Assembly (NCBI GenBank): GCA_903891375.1
Contig: CAITEL010000236.1
Coordinates: forward strand, 1-8,122
Direction of reading: 5' to 3'
From: an uncultured Neisseriaceae bacterium
GTDB lineage: Bacteria; Pseudomonadota; Gammaproteobacteria; Burkholderiales; UBA11063
Length of the DNA stretch: 8,122 nucleotides
In this document: piece after piece, positions 1 through 6,900 of the stretch
Layout of the letters: each line of letters begins with the position of its first letter
Position numbering within the stretch: position 1 is the stretch's first letter
Program-made: the position numbers and the translations under genes
The notes under the pieces: generated by a model
Seen by the model: only the letters and a program-made list of their open reading frames with translations
The model's database searches: none
Told to the model about the DNA's origin: nothing

Positions 1-201
1 AAAAATATAGTTATGCATGAAAAACGTAATTATAATGATATAGGTTACTTACAAGAAAGACATATTAAAGATAAAAAAAATTTATCACAAATAAGAAAAT
101 TTGCGGATAAAATGCTATATGAAAATGCAACTGTAATAGAAAAGATAATTGCGGTTTTAGAACAAAGTTATAACAGTAAACAAAATGCAAAGGATAAATA
201 A
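1..201 (+). CDS. Unrecognised Lys/Asn-rich protein, probably the 3' end of a longer gene
   Basis: I do not recognise this product. The reading frame is open from the left edge of the window to a TAA at 199-201. An internal ATG at 13 would give a 62-residue protein, but only 12 nt lie upstream of it and they hold no Shine-Dalgarno-like sequence, so this is more likely the tail of a gene starting outside the window. The visible part is hydrophilic, rich in Lys, Asn, Glu and Tyr, and without a membrane segment. Its second half (from about residue 25, counting the ATG as 1) looks helical and charged and ends in a basic tail. The TAA is followed at once by a second in-frame stop, TAG (202-204), and then by the ATG of the ClC gene. 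The two genes are therefore 3 nt apart and probably co-transcribed. Confidence 0.5.
   Translation, partial: KNIVMHEKRNYNDIGYLQERHIKDKKNLSQIRKFADKMLYENATVIEKIIAVLEQSYNSKQNAKDK
189..194 (+). promoter_or_regulatory. Ribosome binding site of the ClC gene
   Basis: AAAGGA lies inside the end of the preceding reading frame, 10 nt before the ATG at 205. It is a good Shine-Dalgarno match at slightly long spacing and supports that start. Its position implies translational coupling to the upstream frame. Confidence 0.5.
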
Positions 202-204
202 TAG

Positions 205-1518
205 ATGAAACCTAGGTTTTCAAATATTTTAGTCATATGGACTTATCGACATAGAATTCAACTAAAATTTTATGTACTAATTTTTCTCTTGTGGATTATG
301 GCAGGTGTAGGTAGTGCGTTATTCTCGTTATCAACAAATGTCGCATATAGTTTATGTATGCGGATTTTTAATTTTATTGGTTTAGGGATGTTGTTTTACG
401 TTCCATTATTATTTGTTATGATTAGCTATATTTTAAAAAATTATTTTCCTTATGCTGGTGGTAGTGGGCTACCACAGGGTTACGCACTTGATGTATATGA
501 AAAAGATAAACTCTTTTATACGTATTCTATTAAAACCATGATAGGCAAAGTTATTTTAACTTTTATGAGTATTCTAGGTGGAGCTTCTTTAGGTCGTGAA
601 GGGCCGACAATTCAAATTTGCGCTTCAATATTTTCTTCTATGAAAAATATCTCCGCAAAGCGTAAAAAATTTCTAATTAGAATCGGTTCAGGGGTTGGGG
701 TTGCTACTGCTTTTAATGCCCCTTTGGGTGGTATAGTGTTTGCAATTGAAGAATACATAAAACATTCAAATACGAAAATGAATGAGATTTTAATTGTAGG
801 AATAGCCATTGCTGGATATTTCGCAATACTTATATCCGGTGATTATTCGTATATGGGGCGAGCTGATATAACGCAGTTGTTTTATAATTGGCATGTTGTG
901 AGTGTGTCTGTTTTAGCAGGAATTGTTTGTGGAGTAACTGGGGCTTTTTTTACTTGGTTGATTGTATACGTGTCAGTAGATAAAGGTACAGCACTTTCTC
1001 GATTTAAAAAACAGCATTATCTACTTTGTGCGCTTATCTTTGGGTTATTGATTGCTGTTCTTGGTATACTCACAAAAGGGGAATCATTTGGTAATGGTGC
1101 GGAGACAACTGCAAACTTTTTGAATAATAACACTGAGCCACCATTATTTTACGGGGTTAATAAATTATTAGGAGCGATATTCTCTGTGGCTGGTGGCGCC
1201 CCTGGTGGATATTTCTCAACAGCATTATCAATTGGTGCTGGTATAATGGGGGGAATCCATAAATTAATGCCATTAGTACCGTTACAACAATTTTATTTAT
1301 TAGGAATGGTGGGTTTTCTTGCTGCGATAACCAATGCCCCTATTACTGCGGTTGTGATGGTAATAAGTATTGTGGCTGATACTCAACATTTTGCGTTGCC
1401 ATTAGTTTTTACTTCAGTTCTTGCTTCGTACATTTCTAGTTTATTTGGTGATAGTGTCTACCGTCAACAAACTTTAATTTATATTGATAAGGAAAAATAT
1501 CATGCAATCAAAGAATAA
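205..1518 (+). CDS. ClC-family chloride channel / Cl-/H+ antiporter
   Basis: Inner-membrane anion transporter of the ClC family, 437 residues, with about ten or more hydrophobic segments and no C-terminal CBS domains, similar in build to E. coli ClC-ec1 (473 residues). Signature motifs are visible: GGSGLP at residues 85-90 (central Ser S87), GREGPT at 130-135 with the gating glutamate E132, and NAPLGGIVFAIEE at 171-183, whose second glutamate E183 matches the internal proton glutamate E203 of ClC-ec1. Y419 near the C-terminus falls where the anion-coordinating Tyr445 lies. With both glutamates present, 2 Cl-/1 H+ exchange is more likely than a passive channel. The third motif (GxFxP) is altered: residues 335-339 read GYFST, with Thr for Pro. 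The start at 205 has an upstream AAAGGA. The end overlaps the next gene by 17 nt. Likely roles are acid resistance or anion balance. The residue correspondences are made by eye. Confidence 0.93.
   Translation: MKPRFSNILVIWTYRHRIQLKFYVLIFLLWIMAGVGSALFSLSTNVAYSLCMRIFNFIGLGMLFYVPLLFVMISYILKNYFPYAGGSGLPQGYALDVYEKDKLFYTYSIKTMIGKVILTFMSILGGASLGREGPTIQICASIFSSMKNISAKRKKFLIRIGSGVGVATAFNAPLGGIVFAIEEYIKHSNTKMNEILIVGIAIAGYFAILISGDYSYMGRADITQLFYNWHVVSVSVLAGIVCGVTGAFFTWLIVYVSVDKGTALSRFKKQHYLLCALIFGLLIAVLGILTKGESFGNGAETTANFLNNNTEPPLFYGVNKLLGAIFSVAGGAPGGYFSTALSIGAGIMGGIHKLMPLVPLQQFYLLGMVGFLAAITNAPITAVVMVISIVADTQHFALPLVFTSVLASYISSLFGDSVYRQQTLIYIDKEKYHAIKE
1489..1493 (+). promoter_or_regulatory. Ribosome binding site that fixes the cytochrome b561 start
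   Basis: AAGGA sits 8 nt before the ATG at 1502, inside the last codons of the ClC gene. It favours ATG 1502 over the in-frame TTG at 1484, which lies upstream of this site and has no comparable sequence before it. Confidence 0.65.
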
Positions 1519-2059
1519 TCTTGTTATTGATAGTTATGGGCATATAGCTAAGTTTTTACATTGGATGATTGCTCTTTTTATTATTACTAACTACATATTG
1601 GGTTTAACCCTTGATACTACAGAGTTTAAGTTTATTACAATCCATAAACAGCTGGGCTTGACAATATTGCTATTAGTACTTTTACGCATTTTATGGCGAA
1701 TTTGTAATACATACCCTAACATGGCAAGTGAATTATCGTTATTCGAGAAATTTGCAGCCAAAAGTGGACACATAGTATTGTATGTATTGATGCTGGCAAT
1801 TCCTATTTTTGGAGTTTTAATGGTTCAAGCTAAAGGTTATCCATTGCAATTTTGGGGTTTATTTTCTATACCAACCTTTATTTCTCCACAGTCACATGAT
1901 ATTTCACACCAACTAAAGCTGGTGCATGAATATTTGGCACACATTATAATAATATTTGCTGTGCTTCATGCTTTGTTTGCGCTATATCATCACTTTGTGA
2001 ATAAAGATAGTATATTATTACGCATGTTACCGTGCTGTAAGTGTAAAAGTAAGCAATAA
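1502..2059 (+). CDS. cybB: Cytochrome b561 (CybB family), di-heme membrane protein
   Basis: A 185-residue, four-helix integral membrane cytochrome of the CybB/YodB type. Membrane segments lie at about residues 18-37, 50-67, 91-109 and 146-164. Histidines in the family's positions are H20 (LHW in helix 1), H48 (IHKQLGL), H142 (VHEYLAH) and H156 (VLHALFALYHH); by comparison with E. coli CybB these four are the likely axial ligands of two b hemes. The GH-IVLYVLMLAIPIFGVLM stretch and the closing VNKDSILLRMLP are also close to CybB. E. coli CybB passes electrons from superoxide to ubiquinone; the same role here is inference. The frame can be extended to a TTG at 1484, but ATG 1502 has a proper ribosome binding site. 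The gene overlaps the ClC gene by 17 nt and ends 3 nt before murJ. The tail CCKCKSKQ after the last helix carries three cysteines, which I do not expect from this family. Confidence 0.9.
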   Translation: MQSKNNLVIDSYGHIAKFLHWMIALFIITNYILGLTLDTTEFKFITIHKQLGLTILLLVLLRILWRICNTYPNMASELSLFEKFAAKSGHIVLYVLMLAIPIFGVLMVQAKGYPLQFWGLFSIPTFISPQSHDISHQLKLVHEYLAHIIIIFAVLHALFALYHHFVNKDSILLRMLPCCKCKSKQ

Positions 2060-2062
2060 AAT

Positions 2063-3610
2063 ATGGCAAAACATAATATACTTCGTTCTTTAATTAATGT
2101 GAGTGGTATGACACTTATTTCCAGAATAGTCGGCTTTGTCCGTGACATGCTAATGGCACGTTTTTTTGGTGCTGGATTTACCACGGATGCATTTAATGTG
2201 GCATATAAATTACCTAATTTATTACGACGGATATTTGCCGAGGGGGCATTTTCACAGGCGTTTGTACCGATAGTGGCGGAATACAAATTAAAACGCACTC
2301 AGGAAGAAACACGTGATTTTGTTTCGAGTGTTGCAGGCTTATTGTTGTTGGTTCTTATTATTGTTGTTGTTTTAGGGATGATTTTCACTAGTGCGGTCAT
2401 TTTAATTACAGCACCAGGATTTACACATGATCCAGAAAAATTAGCGCTCACCCATACGTTATTCCGAATAATGTTGCCATATATAATTTTTATATCAATG
2501 GCATCTCTGATTAGTGGAGTATTGAATACTTGGCGAATATTTTCTATTCCAGCATTTACCCCGACATTTTTAAATATTAGTTTTATAACATTTATACTGT
2601 TTTTTAGAAATTATTTTAACCCACCTATTTTGGCGGTTGCGTGGGCTGTTTTTATTGGTGGAATTTTGCAGTTATCTTTTCAACTTCCGTTTCTAAAAAA
2701 AATTGGTATGCCGTTATTACCAACCTTTAATTTTAAAAATAAAGCCGTGTGGCGTTTAATAAAATTAATGGGGCCAGCTATTTTTGCCATGTCGATTTCG
2801 CAAATTAGTTTAGTAATTAATACGATTTTTGCATCTTTTTTAAGAAGTGGTAGTATTTCATGGATGTATTATGCTGATAGATTGATGGAGTTTCCAACAG
2901 GTGTTTTAGGGGTTGCCTTGGGGACTATTTTGTTACCTGGGTTATCTAAGCATGCGGGGGCAAAGGATACCGAGAATTTCTCAAAAATGCTAGATTGGGG
3001 GCTTAAATTATGTTTACTATTGGCGTTGCCTGCCACATTTGGTTTAGCTATTTTATCCAAGCAACTAACCATGACGTTATTTATGTATGGAAAATTTGAC
3101 TATATCTCAGTAATAATGACATCACGAGCATTGGTTGCTTATTCAGTAGGTTTAATGGGGTTAATTTTAGTTAAGGTATTTGCTCCAGGGTTTTATGCAA
3201 ATCAAGATATTAAAACCCCTGTGAAAATTGCAATTTTTGTTTTAATTTGCACACAAATGATGAACTTGGTTTTTATTGGACCATTACAGCATGCTGGGTT
3301 AGCTCTATCTATTGGTTTGGGTGCATGTATTAATGCAAGTAGTTTGTGCTATTTATTAATAAAACGAAAAATATACGTCCCCCAAACTGGTTGGGTAAGG
3401 TTTATAGGAAAACTAATGGTGGCAATTATTGTTATGTCAATAATTTTGTTAATTTGTATACATTTTTTACCATTGAATTTTACCAGCCATGCCTATATTA
3501 GAGTTTTGTCGTTATTGGCTTTACTTTGTATTGCAATTATTTCTTATTTTGGTATGTTGTTTGTTTTAGGATTTAGAGCACATGATTTTATGTTCCGTGA
3601 ATCCGATTAA
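2063..3610 (+). CDS. murJ: Lipid II flippase MurJ (MviN)
   Basis: MurJ moves the undecaprenyl-linked peptidoglycan precursor lipid II across the inner membrane and is essential in most bacteria. It belongs to the MOP superfamily. The protein has 515 residues against 511 in E. coli, and the two align almost without gaps from memory. The N-terminal signature runs SRIVGFVRD (20-28), [10 protein letters not shown] (35-44) and [19 protein letters not shown] (51-69). The cavity residues needed for function in E. coli (R18, R24, D39, R52, R270) correspond to R21, R27, D42, R55 and R273; the last lies in [12 protein letters not shown] (266-277). About 14 membrane segments are expected. The ATG follows the cytochrome b561 stop by 3 nt with only a weak AAGTAAG upstream, so translation is probably coupled. 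The usual rpsT or ribF neighbours are absent. The gene is intact, with no missing motif. Confidence 0.96.
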   Translation: MAKHNILRSLINVSGMTLISRIVGFVRDMLMARFFGAGFTTDAFNVAYKLPNLLRRIFAEGAFSQAFVPIVAEYKLKRTQEETRDFVSSVAGLLLLVLIIVVVLGMIFTSAVILITAPGFTHDPEKLALTHTLFRIMLPYIIFISMASLISGVLNTWRIFSIPAFTPTFLNISFITFILFFRNYFNPPILAVAWAVFIGGILQLSFQLPFLKKIGMPLLPTFNFKNKAVWRLIKLMGPAIFAMSISQISLVINTIFASFLRSGSISWMYYADRLMEFPTGVLGVALGTILLPGLSKHAGAKDTENFSKMLDWGLKLCLLLALPATFGLAILSKQLTMTLFMYGKFDYISVIMTSRALVAYSVGLMGLILVKVFAPGFYANQDIKTPVKIAIFVLICTQMMNLVFIGPLQHAGLALSIGLGACINASSLCYLLIKRKIYVPQTGWVRFIGKLMVAIIVMSIILLICIHFLPLNFTSHAYIRVLSLLALLCIAIISYFGMLFVLGFRAHDFMFRESD

Positions 3611-3663
3611 ACTGAAGCCTACTAAAAAAGTACCTAGATGATAACTCAAATGCACAAAATAAT

Positions 3664-3669
3664 AAAGAG
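3664..3669 (+). promoter_or_regulatory. Ribosome binding site of the RND gene
   Basis: AAAGAG lies 8 nt before the ATG at 3678, a moderate Shine-Dalgarno match at good spacing. The rest of the 67-nt gap (3611-3677) shows no convincing promoter and no GC-rich terminator hairpin, so read-through from murJ is plausible. Confidence 0.5.
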
Positions 3670-3677
3670 TAAAAAAT

Positions 3678-6600
3678 ATGTTTCGTTTTTTCATTAAAAA
3701 TCCAGTGTTTTCATCAGTAATGGCAATTATTATTGTTATTTGTGGTTTGGCTTCAATTGCTAATTTGCCTTTAGCTGAATATCCAGATATTACACCGCCC
3801 ACAATAACTATTTCGGCGCATTATCCTGGGGCTAACGCTAAGGTGCTGGAGCGAACAGTGGCATCCCCAATTGAAGACCAAATTAATGGTTCTTCGTCAA
3901 TGATATATATGAACTCAACTATGTCGAGTAATGGTGATTATAACTTAGTAATAACATTTGCAACAGCTACTAATTTAAATGATGTTATTGGTGATGTGTT
4001 AAATCGGTTAAATTCAGCTTTACCGATACTACCTAGTATAGTACAACAATTAGGTGTTACTATGCGTAAGAGTTCACAAAATTTATTGATGTCAATTGCA
4101 TTACAAAGTAGTGGAGTATACGATAACGTTTATTTAAGTAATTATGTTTTTCGTAGTGTATATACTGAGTTGAGTCGAATCAAAGGAGTTGGCGATATTG
4201 CAATGACAGGTAGCCGTACTTATTCAATGCGTATATGGTTACAGCCAGATAAAATGGCAAAACTAGGTATTACGGTAAATGATATTGAAAAATCTATTCA
4301 AGATCAAAATATCCAAGTTGCGGTTGGTCAAACTGGTTATCCACCTACGGATGGTAAAGGTGTGCTGTCATTAAATCTTAATGGACCTGGTTATTATTCT
4401 GATCCGAAACAATTTGCTAATATTGTGATTTTGGCTAATGGTAATAATTATGTTCGCATAAAAGATGTTGCACGTGTTGAACTTGGGGCGCAAAGTTATT
4501 CTACAATTAGTAAGTTAGATAACAGAGAGACAGTAGGCTTACAAATTTATTTAGACCCCAGTGCTAATCAATTGGCGGTACATGGTTTAGTATTAACTGC
4601 GATGGAAAAGCTCTCGAAACAGTTCCCTGAGGGTATCAAGTATGAAGTCTCATTTGATAATACCAAGTTTGTAGAAAAAGCATTATCAAATGTATTTGGT
4701 ACATTTAGGGACGCTTCTATTTTAGTTATTTTAGTGATATTTTTATTTTTACAAAAAGGTAAGGCGACATTAATTCCAATATTAACCATTCCAGTCTCAA
4801 TTATTGGAACATTTGCTGGAATGTATGCTACAGGATTTAGCATTAATAATTTAACTTTATTTGGTTTAATTTTATCAATAGGGATTGTGGTTGATGATTC
4901 GATTGTGGTTATAGAAAACGTTGAGAGGGTGATGCATGAAAAAGGTTTGAATGCACTAGATGCTAGCATTCAAACAATGAAAGAAGTTGCAACAGCATTA
5001 ATTGCTATTGTTTTAGTGTTGTGCTGTGCTTTTATTCCGTCAGCCTTTTTAGGTGGATTAACGGGGATATTATATCGTCAATTTGCTGTTACAATTTCAA
5101 TTGCGGTAATTATTTCAGGTATTACTGCGCTTACTCTAACTCCAGCATTATGTGCTATTATGCTAAAAGGATCTGGGGATTTTAAGGTAAAAAATAAATT
5201 TTTTATGATATTTAATAATTGGTTTATAAAATTAACCGATAAATATGTTGGTATAGTTAGACATGTAATTAAGCATCAGAAAAAATATTTATCTATATTT
5301 GGGGTAATGTTGATTGTAACGGCATTAATTTACATTTTTGTACCTAAAGGGTTTATTCCCAATGAAGATAAGGGTTATTTCATGACGCAAATTACTTTGC
5401 CAAATAACGCAGCGTTATCGAGAACAGAGGTTGTTACGGATAAATACATTAAGTATTTAACTGGCCAAAAAGATATTGAAAATACTGTGTCAACTATTGG
5501 TGTGGATGCACTTAATTTTGGAGCACAGCAAACTAATATTGCGACCATTACGGGTGATTTAAAAGATTGGGATGATAGAAAACACACAGTAGATGATGTG
5601 ATTACAAAAGCAACACAATATGGTAATGCACAAAAAGATGCAAAGTTTGTTATTTATAATCAACCAGCTATTGATGGTATCAGTGCGACTAATGGTGTTG
5701 AATTTTATGTTGAAGATAAGGTAGAAGGTAATTATAATAATTTACAGAAATATTTAACTGAAATTACTACAAAATTACAACAAAGTCCTAAGGTGCAAGA
5801 TGCTTATTTTAATTTTAATGCGAATACTACAGAAGTTACCATTTTAGCTGATGTTGATCGGGCAAAAATGTATGGAGTTAATATTGGTGATTTATATACT
5901 ACGATTGAGACTAATTTCGGGCCTAACTTAGTTAACTATTTTTACAAAATGGGGGCATTATATTGGGTAACTATGCAGGGAGATGCTACATTTCGTGAAA
6001 ATCCATTTATGCTAAACAATTTATTTGTGCGTAATGAGTCTGGCCAAATGGTACCGATGGGGAGTATCACTAATACTAAATTTACTAATGCACCTGAGGT
6101 TATTGAACGTTTTGATGATTATCTTGGTGCTAAAGTAGTGGTTGATCCTAAAAATGGTTACACCATTCAAGATATTATGAAAGAAATTACTCGAGTATGT
6201 GAAGAGATACTACCAAAATCATATGATTATTCGTGGTATGGAGTTAGTTTTCAGCAACAAACTACGAGTGCTAGTGCCGTCTTAGCTTTAGGTTTTGGGA
6301 TTATAATGATATTTTTAGTTTTAGCGGCACAGTTTGAAATGTGGCGTTTACCCATAGTCGTGATAATGGGGATTCCCTTTGCCTTGTTTGGCGCTGGGGC
6401 AATATTAATCATGCGTGGTTTAGATAGTGATTTATATTTCCAGATTAGTTTAATAACTTTACTTGGATTATCGGCAAAAAACTCGATTTTAATTACTGAA
6501 TTTGCAGTAGAGCATTGTCGTCAAGGTCTAAATACTGTTGAAGCTGTGCTATTGGCGTCAAAGCAACGTTTTCGTCCAATTATCATGACATCTTTAGCTT

Positions 6601-6782
6601 TTATACTTGGTGCGTTACCATTAGCTTTTGCTAGTGGTGCTAATTCTAATGCTGAGCATTCTGTTGGGACTGGAATTATAGGAGGGATGTTGGGTTCTAC
6701 TTTTATTGCAACAATATTTGTACCAATGTTTTTTGTTGTGGTGATGGGTAAAAAGAAGTTTAACGAATCTAAATCACTTTAG
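3678..6782 (+). CDS. RND efflux pump inner-membrane subunit (HAE-1 family, AcrB/MexF-like)
   Basis: Proton-driven exporter of 1034 residues (AcrB has 1049), working as a trimer in the inner membrane and normally linked by an adaptor to an outer-membrane channel. The first membrane helix is at about 10-29, followed by a periplasmic porter/docking loop to about 335. Helices 2-6 span about 340-495, helix 7 about 538-556, a second periplasmic loop reaches about 862, and helices 8-12 span about 865-1025. The proton-relay residues are complete: D406 and D407 in GIVVDDSIVVIENVERVM, K934 in LSAKNSILI, R964 and T971 in RFRPIIMTS (AcrB D407, D408, K940, R971, T978). The N-terminus (LPLAEYPDITPPTI, ASPIEDQING, YLSNYVF) is closer to MexF-type pumps than to AcrB. 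The phenylalanines lining the AcrB drug pocket are mostly replaced (L136, T177). Substrates could be drugs, fatty acids or lipids and cannot be told from sequence. No adaptor or TolC-like gene is adjacent. Confidence 0.93.
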   Translation: MFRFFIKNPVFSSVMAIIIVICGLASIANLPLAEYPDITPPTITISAHYPGANAKVLERTVASPIEDQINGSSSMIYMNSTMSSNGDYNLVITFATATNLNDVIGDVLNRLNSALPILPSIVQQLGVTMRKSSQNLLMSIALQSSGVYDNVYLSNYVFRSVYTELSRIKGVGDIAMTGSRTYSMRIWLQPDKMAKLGITVNDIEKSIQDQNIQVAVGQTGYPPTDGKGVLSLNLNGPGYYSDPKQFANIVILANGNNYVRIKDVARVELGAQSYSTISKLDNRETVGLQIYLDPSANQLAVHGLVLTAMEKLSKQFPEGIKYEVSFDNTKFVEKALSNVFGTFRDASILVILVIFLFLQKGKATLIPILTIPVSIIGTFAGMYATGFSINNLTLFGLILSIGIVVDDSIVVIENVERVMHEKGLNALDASIQTMKEVATALIAIVLVLCCAFIPSAFLGGLTGILYRQFAVTISIAVIISGITALTLTPALCAIMLKGSGDFKVKNKFFMIFNNWFIKLTDKYVGIVRHVIKHQKKYLSIFGVMLIVTALIYIFVPKGFIPNEDKGYFMTQITLPNNAALSRTEVVTDKYIKYLTGQKDIENTVSTIGVDALNFGAQQTNIATITGDLKDWDDRKHTVDDVITKATQYGNAQKDAKFVIYNQPAIDGISATNGVEFYVEDKVEGNYNNLQKYLTEITTKLQQSPKVQDAYFNFNANTTEVTILADVDRAKMYGVNIGDLYTTIETNFGPNLVNYFYKMGALYWVTMQGDATFRENPFMLNNLFVRNESGQMVPMGSITNTKFTNAPEVIERFDDYLGAKVVVDPKNGYTIQDIMKEITRVCEEILPKSYDYSWYGVSFQQQTTSASAVLALGFGIIMIFLVLAAQFEMWRLPIVVIMGIPFALFGAGAILIMRGLDSDLYFQISLITLLGLSAKNSILITEFAVEHCRQGLNTVEAVLLASKQRFRPIIMTSLAFILGALPLAFASGANSNAEHSVGTGIIGGMLGSTFIATIFVPMFFVVVMGKKKFNESKSL

Positions 6783-6803
6783 GTCGCAATTATAAACATT
6801 AAT

Positions 6804-6825
6804 TGGATCCTAAAATCGACAAATG
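6804..6825 (+). repeat. Direct repeat, copy 1 (upstream, degenerate)
   Basis: Shares the core GGATCCTWAAATCGACA with copy 2 at 6858-6879; 19 of 22 positions agree, with the starts 54 bp apart. Copy 1 lacks the matching right-hand arm: where copy 2 continues to ATTAAGGATCC, copy 1 has ATTAATTCC. It looks like a decayed duplicate of the stem-loop next to the ATPase gene. Confidence 0.7.
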
Positions 6826-6849
6826 CATTTTATTAATTCCAGAAATATG

Positions 6850-6858
6850 TGTTATAAT
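6850..6858 (+). promoter_or_regulatory. Extended -10 promoter of the ATPase gene
   Basis: TGTTATAAT contains a consensus -10 hexamer (6853-6858) preceded by TG at the extended -10 spacing. No good -35 hexamer is seen at the right distance, as is common for extended -10 promoters. Transcription would start near 6864-6867, inside the left arm of the inverted repeat, giving a leader of roughly 35 nt before the ATG. AT-rich DNA yields such matches by chance, but the position and TG extension favour a real promoter. Confidence 0.5.
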
Positions 6859-6879
6859 GGATCCTTAAATCGACATTTG
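6858..6879 (+). repeat. Direct repeat, copy 2 (part of the stem-loop)
   Basis: Second copy of the 22-bp unit seen at 6804-6825. Its first part forms the left stem of the inverted repeat and the rest (ATCGACATTTG) forms most of the loop. Conservation of the loop core ATCGACA in both copies suggests that the loop, and not only the stem, was duplicated or is recognised by something. Confidence 0.7.
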
Positions 6880-6886
6880 TTTAATT

Positions 6887-6891
6887 AAGGA
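6887..6891 (+). promoter_or_regulatory. Ribosome binding site of the ATPase gene, inside the inverted repeat
   Basis: AAGGA lies 9 nt before the ATG at 6901 and within the right arm of the inverted repeat. It pairs with TCCTT in the left arm if both are on one transcript, so the site should be open only on RNAs that start downstream of most of the left arm. Confidence 0.6.
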
Positions 6892-6900
6892 TCCATTATA

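Noticed and set aside
1990..2298. 102-codon minus-strand frame spanning the cytochrome b561/murJ junction
   Set aside because: It crosses two well-supported genes and is opposite the most conserved murJ segment, so its openness is a by-product of the + strand codons.
2342..2378. GTT/TTG/ATT-rich repeat-like run
   Set aside because: It encodes a Leu/Val/Ile membrane helix of MurJ; the repetition comes from codon choice for hydrophobic residues and is not a DNA repeat.
3617..3639. Possible small hairpin between murJ and the RND gene (TACT / AGTA around an A-run)
   Set aside because: The stem is only 4 bp with no T-run, too weak to call a terminator.
4568..4969. 133-codon reading frame on the minus strand
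   Set aside because: It lies wholly inside the RND gene, antisense to strongly conserved helices including the DD proton-relay motif, and its translation is low-complexity with no recognisable domain. It is a shadow of the real gene.
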